From: Actinobacillus genomosp. 1
Lineage (GTDB): Bacteria > Pseudomonadota > Gammaproteobacteria > Enterobacterales > Pasteurellaceae
DNA: 64,000 nt
Assembly: GCF_029774175.1 (NCBI RefSeq)
Contig: NZ_CP103834.1
Coordinates: 754,501-818,500 of the forward strand
Reading direction: 5' to 3'
The notes below the pieces were generated by a model. The model was not told the DNA's origin and searched no databases. It worked only from the letters and a program-made list of their open reading frames with translations. Positions 26,232 through 35,510 of the stretch are shown in pieces. The position numbers were made by a program, and so were the translations under genes. Numbering within the stretch: the first letter of the stretch is position 1; the number at the start of each line of letters is the position of its first letter.

Positions 26232-28841
26232 TTATTTTTTACGTTCTAGCCATTTACCGTCAAGGTAATCGACAATCCATTTGGTTGCTTTGCCGTCTTT
26301 TTCAGAGGTCACATACTGACGCTTTTCTTTACGGCTAAAGCGGATAATCGCTTCATTTCCTTCCGGATCTTGTTGAGGTGCATCAGCAAGATATTGTAAT
26401 TTTTCCGGTAAACGATCTCGGTATTGTGCTAATTCGGCAACTTTCGGCGCACGTGTTTCACGTGATTTCGGGAAATTGTGTGCCGACATAAACACACCGC
26501 TTGCGCCGTCACGTAATACGAAATACGCATCCGATTTCTCACATTTGAGTTCCGGGAAATGAGTCGGCTCTTCGCGCGGCGGAGCCACTTCACCGTTTTT
26601 CAGAATCTTACGGGTGTTATCGCAAGCGGTACAGCCCATATATTTACCGAAACGACCAAGTTTGAGGTGCATATCCGCACCGCATTTATCACACTCAACA
26701 ATCGGGCCGTCATAACCTTTAATTTTGAATGTACCTTGCTCTAATACATAACCGTCACAATTCGGATTATTACCGCAAATATGTAATTTCCGTTGCGGAT
26801 CGATCACATAGCTATCCATTGCCGAATCACATTTCGGACAACGTTTACGGGCTAATAACGCTTTCGCTTCCGATTCTTCATCTAGCACATTGAGTAATTC
26901 CGCTTCCGGAATCAGATTCATTGTGGTTTTACAACGCTCTTTCGGCGGTAACGCATAACCGGTACAGCCTAAGAATACACCGGTAGAAGCGGTGCGAATT
27001 GCCATTTTTCTGCCACAGGTCGGACAGTCAATTTCCGTTGGCACAAGGCTATTCGGCTTCATTCCGCCTTCCAACTTATCTAATTCGGCTTTGGTGAGCT
27101 GCTCAGAGAAATCCTTAAAGAAATTATTAAGCGCTTCTTTCCAGTTCTTATTACCTTCCGCAATTTGGTCGAGCGTTTCTTCCATATTGGCGGTAAAGTC
27201 GTAATTCATTAAATCGCTAAATGATTCATCTAAACGATCGGTAACGATTTCACCCATTTTTTCCGCATAGAAACGACGATTTTCAGTACGCACATAACCG
27301 CGCTCTTGAATCGTTGAGATAATCGCAGCATAGGTGGACGGACGACCGATACCACGTTTTTCCAATTCTTTAACCAGTGCGGCTTCAGAGAAACGCGCCG
27401 GCGGTTTAGTAAAGTGTTGGCTAGGTAGCACTGCTTCTAACGCTAATTTTTCATTGAGTGCGACTTCCGGTAACACTTGGTCTTCAGCCGTTTTACCTTG
27501 TACCGGTAATGCCTTCGTCCAACCGTCAAAACGCAATACACGCCCTTTCGCTTTTAATTCATAGTCGCCTGCCGTAACGGTAAGGCTGGTTGAATCATAA
27601 CGAGCCGGAGTCATCTGGCAAGCTAAGAAACGACGCCAGATAAGCTCATAAAGACGCTCGGCATCTTTTTCCATACCTTTTAAATCAGACATTTTTACAT
27701 TCACGTCTGACGGACGAATCGCTTCATGCGCTTCTTGCGCACCTTCTTTACTTGAATAGAAATTCGGTTTAGCCGGTAAATACTCACTGCCGAATTGTGC
27801 TTCAATATAACCACGCGCCATCGCTAATGCGTCTTGGCTTAAATTGGTTGAATCGGTACGCATATAAGTAATGTAACCCGCTTCATATAAGCGTTGCGCC
27901 AACATCATGGTTTTTTTAACACCAAAGCCCAAACGAGTACTTGCCGTTTGTTGCAATGTTGAAGTAATAAATGGCGGGCTTGCTTTTGATGAAGTCGGCT
28001 TTTTATCAATCTCTGAAACAATAAATTCGCTACCTTGTAACGATTTTACTGCTTCGTCCGCTTGTTTCTGATTTTTTGCCGAGAATTTTTTACCTTTATA
28101 GCCGATTAAATCTAGCGGTAATTTCCCTTTAGCCGTCAGCGTATTGGCTAAGATCTCCCAATATTCTTCCGGTTGGAACGCTTTAATTTCTCGCTCACGT
28201 TCAACTAACAGTTTAACCGCCACCGACTGTACACGCCCTGCAGATAGGCCTCGCGCGACTTTTTTCCAAAGTAAAGGCGATACCATAAAGCCAACTACGC
28301 GGTCTAAAAAGCGGCGTGTTTGTTGCGCATTTACGCGGTCTAAATTTAAATGATCCGGCTGCTCAAACGCTTTTTGAATAGCATTTTTAGTGATTTCATT
28401 AAACACCACTCGGCTAAAACGTTCGTCATCACCACCGATAACCTCTCGCAAATGCCAAGCAATCGCTTCCCCTTCTCTATCCAAGTCGGTTGCGAGATAA
28501 ATATGATCGGCTTTTTTCGCCAAGGATTTTAATTCTGAAACAACTTTTTCTTTATCCGGCAGAATTTGATAATTTGCTTTCCAATCATGGTAAGGGTCGA
28601 TCCCCATACGTTTAACTAATGCGGCACGTTCTTTTTCTGCTTTTAATTTTGCTTTTTGTTCTGCAGTCATGCCTTTGGTGGAAACCGGTTTTGCTTTTTC
28701 GTTTTTCTCGCTTTCACTACCGCTTTTAGGTAAATCACGAATATGACCGACACTCGATTTCACTACATAATCGCTACCTAAATATTTATTGATCGTCTTA
28801 GCTTTCGCCGGCGACTCCACAATAACTAATGATTTTCCCAT
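26232..28841 (-). CDS. topA: DNA topoisomerase I
   Basis: An 869-residue type IA topoisomerase that relaxes negative supercoils. The Toprim domain opens at SLVIVESPAKAKTI. The active-site tyrosine is Tyr326 in GYITYMRTDSTN. Several zinc-finger-like CxxC pairs occur in the carboxyl third (CPTCG, CPKCD, CDKCG). Length matches E. coli TopA (865). Monocistronic and divergent from the LysR gene. Confidence 0.98.
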   Translation of the reverse strand: MGKSLVIVESPAKAKTINKYLGSDYVVKSSVGHIRDLPKSGSESEKNEKAKPVSTKGMTAEQKAKLKAEKERAALVKRMGIDPYHDWKANYQILPDKEKVVSELKSLAKKADHIYLATDLDREGEAIAWHLREVIGGDDERFSRVVFNEITKNAIQKAFEQPDHLNLDRVNAQQTRRFLDRVVGFMVSPLLWKKVARGLSAGRVQSVAVKLLVEREREIKAFQPEEYWEILANTLTAKGKLPLDLIGYKGKKFSAKNQKQADEAVKSLQGSEFIVSEIDKKPTSSKASPPFITSTLQQTASTRLGFGVKKTMMLAQRLYEAGYITYMRTDSTNLSQDALAMARGYIEAQFGSEYLPAKPNFYSSKEGAQEAHEAIRPSDVNVKMSDLKGMEKDAERLYELIWRRFLACQMTPARYDSTSLTVTAGDYELKAKGRVLRFDGWTKALPVQGKTAEDQVLPEVALNEKLALEAVLPSQHFTKPPARFSEAALVKELEKRGIGRPSTYAAIISTIQERGYVRTENRRFYAEKMGEIVTDRLDESFSDLMNYDFTANMEETLDQIAEGNKNWKEALNNFFKDFSEQLTKAELDKLEGGMKPNSLVPTEIDCPTCGRKMAIRTASTGVFLGCTGYALPPKERCKTTMNLIPEAELLNVLDEESEAKALLARKRCPKCDSAMDSYVIDPQRKLHICGNNPNCDGYVLEQGTFKIKGYDGPIVECDKCGADMHLKLGRFGKYMGCTACDNTRKILKNGEVAPPREEPTHFPELKCEKSDAYFVLRDGASGVFMSAHNFPKSRETRAPKVAELAQYRDRLPEKLQYLADAPQQDPEGNEAIIRFSRKEKRQYVTSEKDGKATKWIVDYLDGKWLERKK

Positions 28842-28982
28842 GAATAACTACCCAAAATGTAAATAATTTAAGAAATATATTAGATTTTATTTCTTTTTAG
28901 TTGATATTTAATACTGCTTGACCCAAAATGTATCGACAATAGCAAGCCTAATTATAAAAAACAATATCTAGAGAGATAAAAA

Positions 28983-29879
28983 ATGGATAAGCTCAATGCA
29001 ATTAATCTTTTCTGTCGAGTAATAGAAACGCAAAGTTTTACTCAAGCCGCCCAACTGGAACAGATCTCATTGGCAATGGCAAGTAAATTGATTGCTCAAC
29101 TTGAAGAACATCTCAACGTACGACTATTACACCGTACAACTCGTAAGATCACTCCCACCGAAGCAGGTTTACTTTATTATCAACGCTGCTTGCCCATTCT
29201 TAACGAATTAAAAGATGCGGAGAATAGTGTAAGCAATATTACCTCAACATTACAAGGGAAAATCACAATTTCTCTGCCGATGGACTTCGGGTCACGTTTC
29301 GTTGCGCCTTATCTAGGGCAATTTATGACAACCTATCCGAATATTCAGCTCAATATTGAATTTAGTGATCGTCGTGTTGATGTGGTGGCGGAAGGCTATG
29401 ATTTGGTATTACGTATCGGTGCCCTTGAAGACAGCTCTATCGTCGCAAAACGTATTGCCCGTTCGGAACTCGTACTGCTTGCCTCGCCAGAATATTTAGC
29501 AAAACACGGTACGCCGGAAAATTTAGCACAATTAGCCGAACATACGTGCTTAATCTATGAAAATCATCAGCAATGGCAATTTACGGACGGTGACCAGAAA
29601 GTGAAAATAAAACCGAATGCGCACGTCATTTCCAATAACGGCTATGCGCTATTACAGATGACTAAAGCGGGACAGGGTATCGTTAATTTACCGCTGTTTC
29701 TAGCCAAAGAAGAAATAAGTGCCGGTAAATTGGTGGAAATTTTACCTCAATATAAACAACATTCGATCGATATTAGTATTTTATATCCGCACCGCCGTTA
29801 CTTATCGCCCAAAGTAAAAGTGCTGATTGAATTTTTGGCAAATCTTATGCAAGAGCGTCATCAATATTTAGTGAAATAA
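28983..29879 (+). CDS. LysR-family transcriptional regulator
   Basis: A 298-residue regulator with an amino-terminal winged helix-turn-helix (about 1-60, including SFTQAAQLEQISLAMASKLI) and a periplasmic-binding-like effector domain from about 90. It belongs to the large LysR subgroup resembling E. coli YafC/DmlR types. The effector is unknown. It is divergent from topA, with only about 140 nt between the starts. It does not obviously neighbour a target operon, so no regulon can be named. Confidence 0.9.
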   Translation: MDKLNAINLFCRVIETQSFTQAAQLEQISLAMASKLIAQLEEHLNVRLLHRTTRKITPTEAGLLYYQRCLPILNELKDAENSVSNITSTLQGKITISLPMDFGSRFVAPYLGQFMTTYPNIQLNIEFSDRRVDVVAEGYDLVLRIGALEDSSIVAKRIARSELVLLASPEYLAKHGTPENLAQLAEHTCLIYENHQQWQFTDGDQKVKIKPNAHVISNNGYALLQMTKAGQGIVNLPLFLAKEEISAGKLVEILPQYKQHSIDISILYPHRRYLSPKVKVLIEFLANLMQERHQYLVK

Positions 29880-29916
29880 GCAATAAACGGTTTGATTTTC
29901 TATTTTTTGCAAAACA

Positions 29917-29946
29917 AAACGCCTTTCTTTTTAAGAAAAGGCGTTT
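29917..29946. terminator. Terminator between lysR-type gene and argA
   Basis: Stem AAACGCCTTTCTT / AAGAAAAGGCGTTT with a single bulged base, placed between the convergent gene ends. Confidence 0.75.
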
Positions 29947-29972
29947 GCAAATATTCAATAAAATCCGACCGC

Positions 29973-31286
29973 TTACTGTCCGAGATCCAGGATTAAAATC
30001 TTTGACATTCGTTGATAGTTATAATGTTCACGTTTCTCTTTCGGTAAATCGTCTGTTGTGGAAAGTACAAAGCCGCGCTCTTGAAACCACTGGGTTGTGC
30101 GTGTCGTTAGCACAAATAATTTCTCAACTTGTAATTTATAGGCACGGCGTTTAATCGCTTCTAATAACACATCGCCTCGTGATGAATCTCGATAATCGGG
30201 ATGAACCGCCACACAAGCCATTTCCGCCATTTTTTCTTCCGGATAATGATTCAATGCCGCACACGCAATCACTATGCCGTCACGCTCAATAATGGTATAA
30301 TTGCTGATTTCCATTTCTAATTGTTCACGCGAGCGTTTTACTAAAATGCCTTGTTCTTCTAACGGTCGAATCAAATTTAACAAACCGGGAATATCAAATG
30401 AGGTTGCCAAACGAATATTTTCCGAACTCTCTTCCGATAACTGCGTACCGATACCGTCACGAGAAAACAACTCTTGCAGTAATGAACCGTCTTCCTTATA
30501 GCTGAGTAAATGCGAACGTTTAATACCGGCATGGCAAACTTCAATGGCCGCTTGTAAAAAACGGGCGGCAGAATGATGATATTGTCCGGACTCAATAAAT
30601 TGCGTTAAATAACGTTTAGCTTCACGAGGGTGTAAATCCGATAACACATTGCCTTCCGAATCCAAGATCCCTTGCTGATCGCAAAAACCGATTAGCTTAT
30701 CCGCTTTTAACTTAATCGCAATTTGCGTTGCAATCTCCTCAAACGGTAAATTAAACATTTCTCCAGTCACCGAAGGCGCAATCGGACCGATAACCACGAT
30801 CGCATCTTGCGCTAATTGTTGCTGAATCCCTTCGATATTAATCCGGCGAATCTTACCGCTTAAACCGTAATCCACACCGTCAATTACACCAAGCGGTTGC
30901 GCTAATACCGCATTGCTACTTACTACATTTAGTACCGGAGAATTCGGTAAACGTAATGACAAACGAGAAAAAATATCATAATGCAATCCGCCGACCGCTT
31001 GCTTAACCACTTCTAACGTTTTGCTATCGGTAATACGAATATGCTTATGATAAGCGGAACTCATCTGATTTTTTGCCAATAACTCGTCAATTTGGCAACG
31101 AGCACCAAACACAATCACCAGCTTGATGCCTAAACTATGCAACAAACTGATGTCATTGGTAATATTAATAAAATTCGGGTGAGCAATCGCATTACCGTCT
31201 AGCATAATCACAAAGGTTTTCTCTCTGTGCATATTTACGTAAGGCGTGGATTGTCTGAACCATTGGACTAATTCTGTGTTACGCAT
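29973..31286 (-). CDS. argA: N-acetylglutamate synthase
   Basis: A 437-residue enzyme catalysing the first step of arginine synthesis, acetyl transfer to glutamate. An amino-terminal amino-acid-kinase fold (LVIVFGARCQIDELL around 50-70) binds the inhibitor arginine. A carboxyl GNAT domain follows, with EMACVAVHPDYRDSSRGDVLL. Length is close to E. coli ArgA (443). Two ARG boxes precede it, so it is predicted to be repressed by ArgR with arginine. No other arg gene is nearby. Confidence 0.96.
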   Translation of the reverse strand: MRNTELVQWFRQSTPYVNMHREKTFVIMLDGNAIAHPNFINITNDISLLHSLGIKLVIVFGARCQIDELLAKNQMSSAYHKHIRITDSKTLEVVKQAVGGLHYDIFSRLSLRLPNSPVLNVVSSNAVLAQPLGVIDGVDYGLSGKIRRINIEGIQQQLAQDAIVVIGPIAPSVTGEMFNLPFEEIATQIAIKLKADKLIGFCDQQGILDSEGNVLSDLHPREAKRYLTQFIESGQYHHSAARFLQAAIEVCHAGIKRSHLLSYKEDGSLLQELFSRDGIGTQLSEESSENIRLATSFDIPGLLNLIRPLEEQGILVKRSREQLEMEISNYTIIERDGIVIACAALNHYPEEKMAEMACVAVHPDYRDSSRGDVLLEAIKRRAYKLQVEKLFVLTTRTTQWFQERGFVLSTTDDLPKEKREHYNYQRMSKILILDLGQ

Positions 31287-31326
31287 AACTTCCTCATTAT
31301 TTTTATTTTTGATAAATTTATATCAA

Positions 31327-31365
31327 AATGAATATTTATGCAATAAAAATGAATTAAAATTTATT
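31327..31365 (-). promoter_or_regulatory. Tandem ARG boxes (ArgR operator)
   Basis: Two imperfect palindromes match the consensus TGAAT-N4-ATTCA. The first is at 31329-31342 (TGAATATTTATGCA), the second at 31350-31363 (TGAATTAAAATTTA); each deviates at one position. Their centres are 21 bp apart, the exact spacing of 18-bp boxes with a 3-bp gap in E. coli ArgR operators. Confidence 0.75.
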
Positions 31366-31373
31366 TATACCCA

Positions 31374-31420
31374 TAAAAAAGCGGTTGAATTTGTAAATTC
31401 TTTTACAAATCTAACCGCTT
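31374..31420 (-). terminator. USS-pair terminator of aroA
   Basis: AAGCGGTT (31379-31386) and AACCGCTT (31413-31420) close a long stem containing TTTGTAA/TTACAAA. On the minus strand it ends in six T. Confidence 0.8.
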
Positions 31421-31431
31421 ATTATCGCTTT

Positions 31432-32730
31432 TTATGTTCTTTCCGACAACTTTTCAAATTCGGTGAAATAAGTCGGGAATGTTTTTGCCGTACAATTCGG
31501 GTCTAAAATCGTGACCGGTGTATCAGATAATGCAATCAATGAGAAACACATCGCCATACGGTGATCATTGTAGGTTGCAATTTCTGCGTGTTGGAATTGC
31601 GTGAGCGGTAAAGGCTGAATACGAATAAAATCTTCGCCTTCCTCAACGGTTGCTCCCACTTTGCGCAATTCGGTCGCCATCGCCGCTAAACGATCGGTTT
31701 CTTTAACACGCCAGTTATAAATATTACGAATCACGGTTTCCCCTTCGGCAAATAATGCGGTAGTCGCAATCGTCATTGCTGCATCCGGAATATGGTTCAT
31801 ATCCATATCCACACCTTTAAGCTCGCCTTGCTCCGCTTGGATAAAATCGTCGCCCCAAGTGATTTTAGCTCCCATCGCTTCTAACACATTGGCAAACAAG
31901 CGGTCGCCTTGGATCGAATTTTTACCAATACCGGTTACCTTCACTTTACCTTTAATCGCACCGGTGGCTAAGAAATAAGACGCAGATGATGCATCACCTT
32001 CCACTAAGTATTTCTGCGGTGAAATATAACTTTGGTTACCTTTAACGATAAAGGTTTGATAATCTTGATTTTCAACGCTTACGCCGAAATCTTTCATCAT
32101 CGCTAAGGTAATATCGATATAAGGTTTTGATACCAGTTCACCGATAATTTCAATCTGCATATCGCCTTCGGCAAGCGGTGCCGCCATCAGTAAAGCGGTT
32201 AAAAATTGGCTAGAAATTGAACCGTCAATTTGTACTTTTCCGCCTGTTAAGCCAGTATTTCGGATTGCTACCGGCGGATAACCTTCATTTTCCAAATATT
32301 GAACGCTTGCACCTGCTTGGCGAAGCGCATCAACCAAATGTTTAATTGGGCGTTCTTTCATACGAGGTTCTCCGGTTAAAACCACTTCCGCTTCCGAAGA
32401 TCCTTTTAAGCAAAGTGCCGCCGTTAAAGGTCGCATTGCCGTACCGGCATTGCCTAAAAATAATACCAGCCCGTTTTGCCAGTTAAATGCACCGCCAATT
32501 CCTTCAACGGTACAAACCGTCTTATCTTCCGATAATACATAGTTTACCCCTAACGCTTTTAACGCATTGAGCATATGGCGAATATCATCGCTATCTAATA
32601 AATTAGTAACTTTAGTCGTCCCTTTCGCTAAGGCGGCTAATAATAATGCTCGGTTCGAAAGGCTTTTTGAACCGGGTAAATTAATCTCACCTGCTATACG
32701 ACGAATCGGCTCTAATGTAATTTTTTCCAT
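31432..32730 (-). CDS. aroA: 3-phosphoshikimate 1-carboxyvinyltransferase (EPSP synthase)
   Basis: A 432-residue shikimate-pathway enzyme that adds an enolpyruvyl group from PEP to shikimate-3-phosphate. Landmarks are LPGSKSLSNRALLLAALA near residue 20-37 and GNAGTAMRPLTA around 95-105, the class I (glyphosate-sensitive type) signature. Length is close to E. coli AroA (427). A USS core lies inside near 31905. hisC ends 12 nt upstream of its start, so hisC-aroA form an operon. Confidence 0.97.
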   Translation of the reverse strand: MEKITLEPIRRIAGEINLPGSKSLSNRALLLAALAKGTTKVTNLLDSDDIRHMLNALKALGVNYVLSEDKTVCTVEGIGGAFNWQNGLVLFLGNAGTAMRPLTAALCLKGSSEAEVVLTGEPRMKERPIKHLVDALRQAGASVQYLENEGYPPVAIRNTGLTGGKVQIDGSISSQFLTALLMAAPLAEGDMQIEIIGELVSKPYIDITLAMMKDFGVSVENQDYQTFIVKGNQSYISPQKYLVEGDASSASYFLATGAIKGKVKVTGIGKNSIQGDRLFANVLEAMGAKITWGDDFIQAEQGELKGVDMDMNHIPDAAMTIATTALFAEGETVIRNIYNWRVKETDRLAAMATELRKVGATVEEGEDFIRIQPLPLTQFQHAEIATYNDHRMAMCFSLIALSDTPVTILDPNCTAKTFPTYFTEFEKLSERT

Positions 32731-32742
32731 TTTATTCTCTGC

Positions 32743-33837
32743 TTAACCCAATACTTTTACTAATGCGGCAAACAAGCGGTCATTTTCTGCCGGTAAACCG
32801 ATACTGATACGTAAATGATTCGGCATACCGTAACCGGCAATCGGACGAACAATCACGCCTTCACGTAATAAGGCTTCGTAAATCGGTGCAGCAGGACGTT
32901 TGAAATCAATCGTAATAAAGTTACCTTTGGAAGGAATATAATCCAAACCTTGTGCTTGGCAGAATGCTTCATAACGTTGCATCTCTTGGCGATTATTTTC
33001 CGCAACTTTTTCCACAAACGCATCGTCATTCATCACCGCAATTGCAGAAACTAATGCAAGGCTGTTACAGTTAAACGGCTGACGTACACGATTGAGTAAA
33101 TCGGCGATTTCAGCATTAGATACTGCATAGCCGATACGTAATCCGGCAAGTCCGTAAGCTTTGGAAAGTGAACGAGAAACAATTAAATTCGGATATTTTG
33201 CTAATAAACCGAATGAATCGACACGCTCGCAAGCGTCTGTAAACTCGGTATAGGCTTCATCGAGTACTACCAACACATTTGCCGGTACTTTCGCTAAGAA
33301 AGCGTCAATTTCAGCTTCAGTTAAGAAATTGCCGGTTGGGTTGTTCGGATTAGCAATAAAAATCAATTTGGTTTTTTCATTGATTGCGGCAAGAAACGCC
33401 TCTAAATCATGTCCCCAATTTTTTGCCGGAATCTCACGAGCCACCGCATTAATCGCTTTAGTCACTAACGGATACACGATAAAGGCATATTGCGAATAGA
33501 TAATTTCATCTTGCTCGCCGGCAAAAGTATGCGCAAATAATTCCAATAAATCGTTTGAACCGTTACCTAAGGTAATTTGATTTGGTTGTACACCGAATTT
33601 TTTTGAAATAGCCGCTTTCAGCTCAAATCCGTTAGCATCCGGATAACGAGTAAGATCATTTAATTGCTTAATAATCGCTTGTTTGGCACTTTCCGGAAAA
33701 CCGAACGGGTTTTCATTAGAAGCCAGTTTAATAATATTGCTGATACCCAGCTCACGTTCTAATTCTTCAATCGGTTTACCCGCTTGGTAAGGAGAAAGGG
33801 ATTTCACACCCTCGTTGGCGATGTTGAGAAATTGCAT
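32743..33837 (-). CDS. hisC: Histidinol-phosphate aminotransferase
   Basis: A 364-residue PLP aminotransferase of histidine biosynthesis, also able to transaminate aromatic precursors in some bacteria. SLSKAYGLAGLRIGY contains the PLP lysine, and ANPNNPTGNF and EAYTEF are the other PLP-binding segments. It resembles the HisC2 type found next to aroA and serC rather than in a his operon, which supports a possible aromatic role. A USS core lies near 32770. Confidence 0.93.
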   Translation of the reverse strand: MQFLNIANEGVKSLSPYQAGKPIEELERELGISNIIKLASNENPFGFPESAKQAIIKQLNDLTRYPDANGFELKAAISKKFGVQPNQITLGNGSNDLLELFAHTFAGEQDEIIYSQYAFIVYPLVTKAINAVAREIPAKNWGHDLEAFLAAINEKTKLIFIANPNNPTGNFLTEAEIDAFLAKVPANVLVVLDEAYTEFTDACERVDSFGLLAKYPNLIVSRSLSKAYGLAGLRIGYAVSNAEIADLLNRVRQPFNCNSLALVSAIAVMNDDAFVEKVAENNRQEMQRYEAFCQAQGLDYIPSKGNFITIDFKRPAAPIYEALLREGVIVRPIAGYGMPNHLRISIGLPAENDRLFAALVKVLG

Positions 33838-33981
33838 TTTTACCTCTGTAACATTATTTTTATTTCATTGTTGAAAGATTGTATTAAAGAATCCCAATCT
33901 TTGCCAGTAAAAAATATGTTACAGATGGAAAGAAATTAATACAAACGTAATGGATTGATTTTCTCTCTTCCCTTCATAAAC

Positions 33982-34017
33982 AAGCGGTCGTAAATCTAGG
34001 AAAATTTACGACCGCTT
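33982..34017 (-). terminator. USS-pair terminator of the sulfhydrylase gene
   Basis: A 14-bp stem AAGCGGTCGTAAAT/ATTTACGACCGCTT lies between the sulfhydrylase gene and hisC. Confidence 0.8.
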
Positions 34018-34036
34018 ATACATTCATATTAAGTCT

Positions 34037-35305
34037 TTACACAGCTTGCTCAAATGCTTGAGTTAAATCAGCCAGAATATCTTCCAGCGTTTCGATCCCG
34101 ACCGAAAGACGAATCAATGTTTCGGAAATATTCGCCGCTTTGAGATCTTCCGTACTTAACTGACGATGCGTAGAAGTTGCCGGGTGTAACGCACAAGTAC
34201 GAATATCCGCCACATGCACTTCTCGAGAAACTAACTTAAGCGCATTCAGCCATTTCATCGCAGTTTCTTTATTACCTTTTAATTCAAAAGAAAGCACGCC
34301 GCATAAGCCGTTAGGCGTATATTTTTGCTGTAATGCGAAATCCGGTGAACTTGCCAATGCCGGATAATATACGCTTTTTACTTGAGGATGCGCTTCTAAA
34401 AATTCCGCAACCGCCTTAGCATTGGCAAAATGTTGTTTCATACGGAGGGATAATGTTTCCAACCCTAAGTTCAGTAAGAAACTGTTTTGCGGTGCGGGCG
34501 TCGCGCCTAAATCTCTCATCAATTGCACTCGAGCTTTCACCATATACGCCGCTTTACCGAACGTTTCGGTATAAACCAGCCCGTGATAGGTTTCATCCGG
34601 TTGGTGGAAGGCTTTAAATTTAGGGTTATTCCAATCGAAATTTCCGCCGTCAATAATCACCCCGCCCAATGCGACCGCATGACCGTCAAGATATTTTGAT
34701 GAACTATGTACCACTATATTAGCGCCGAATTCAAAAGGACGGCAGAAATACGGCGTAGCAAAAGTATTATCGACAACTAACGGACATTCCGCCGCTTGCG
34801 CTAATGCGGCAAATTTCTCAATATCCAATACGCGTAACGCCGGATTTGCAATAGTTTCACCGAAGACCGCTTTAGTATTCGGACGAATCGCTTTTTTCAA
34901 TTCTTCAATCGGGGCAAATTGATCGACAAAAGTCACTTCAATCCCCATTTTGCGGAACGTATGTGCGAATAGGTTATAACTGCCGCCGTAAATGCTGGAT
35001 GCGGAAATAAAATGGTCGCCGGACTCAAGTAAATTCATTAACGCATAGAAAACCGCAGACTGCCCCGATGCGGTACACATAGCCGCAACCCCGCCTTCTA
35101 ACGCCGCAATTTTTTCTTCCACCGCATTCGTCGTCGGATTTGCTAAACGAGTATAAAAGAAGCCCGCTTCTTCTAAATCGAATAATTTCCCGATAGATTC
35201 CGCACTATCATAGGTAAATGTCGTACTTTGTACGATAGGTAAAGCTCTCGGCTCGCCGTTTTTCGGCGTATAGCCTGCATGTAGGCAAAGTGTTTCAAAA
35301 TTCAT
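34037..35305 (-). CDS. metY: O-acetylhomoserine sulfhydrylase (aminocarboxypropyltransferase)
   Basis: A 422-residue Cys/Met-metabolism PLP enzyme that can make homocysteine directly from O-acetylhomoserine and sulfide. The length and the segments TFTYDSAESIGKLF and SSSKYLDGHAVALGG (PLP Lys) are the MetY/CysD type. The longer inserts distinguish it from metB elsewhere in this window, so two routes to homocysteine are encoded. The gene is monocistronic, bounded by terminators on both sides. Confidence 0.9.
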   Translation of the reverse strand: MNFETLCLHAGYTPKNGEPRALPIVQSTTFTYDSAESIGKLFDLEEAGFFYTRLANPTTNAVEEKIAALEGGVAAMCTASGQSAVFYALMNLLESGDHFISASSIYGGSYNLFAHTFRKMGIEVTFVDQFAPIEELKKAIRPNTKAVFGETIANPALRVLDIEKFAALAQAAECPLVVDNTFATPYFCRPFEFGANIVVHSSSKYLDGHAVALGGVIIDGGNFDWNNPKFKAFHQPDETYHGLVYTETFGKAAYMVKARVQLMRDLGATPAPQNSFLLNLGLETLSLRMKQHFANAKAVAEFLEAHPQVKSVYYPALASSPDFALQQKYTPNGLCGVLSFELKGNKETAMKWLNALKLVSREVHVADIRTCALHPATSTHRQLSTEDLKAANISETLIRLSVGIETLEDILADLTQAFEQAV

Positions 35306-35464
35306 AAATATTCCCTTTTTGGTTGAGTAAAGTTTTTTGATTGTAACAGAAAACGATACAGTTATACGCTTAGTTTTAGCGAATGATCCGTTAGGATTTT
35401 CCTTTCATATCAAAATAAAATAATATATTAAAACTTATCGGAAACATAAAATCGACCTGTAAAA

Positions 35465-35489
35465 AAACCACCTGCACGGCAGATGGTTT
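35465..35489 (-). terminator. Terminator of serC
   Basis: On the minus strand the stem AAACCATCTGC/GCAGGTGGTTT (one U-G pair) is followed by TTTT. Confidence 0.8.
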
Positions 35490-35510
35490 CTTTTTATATA
35501 CGCTCAAGTA

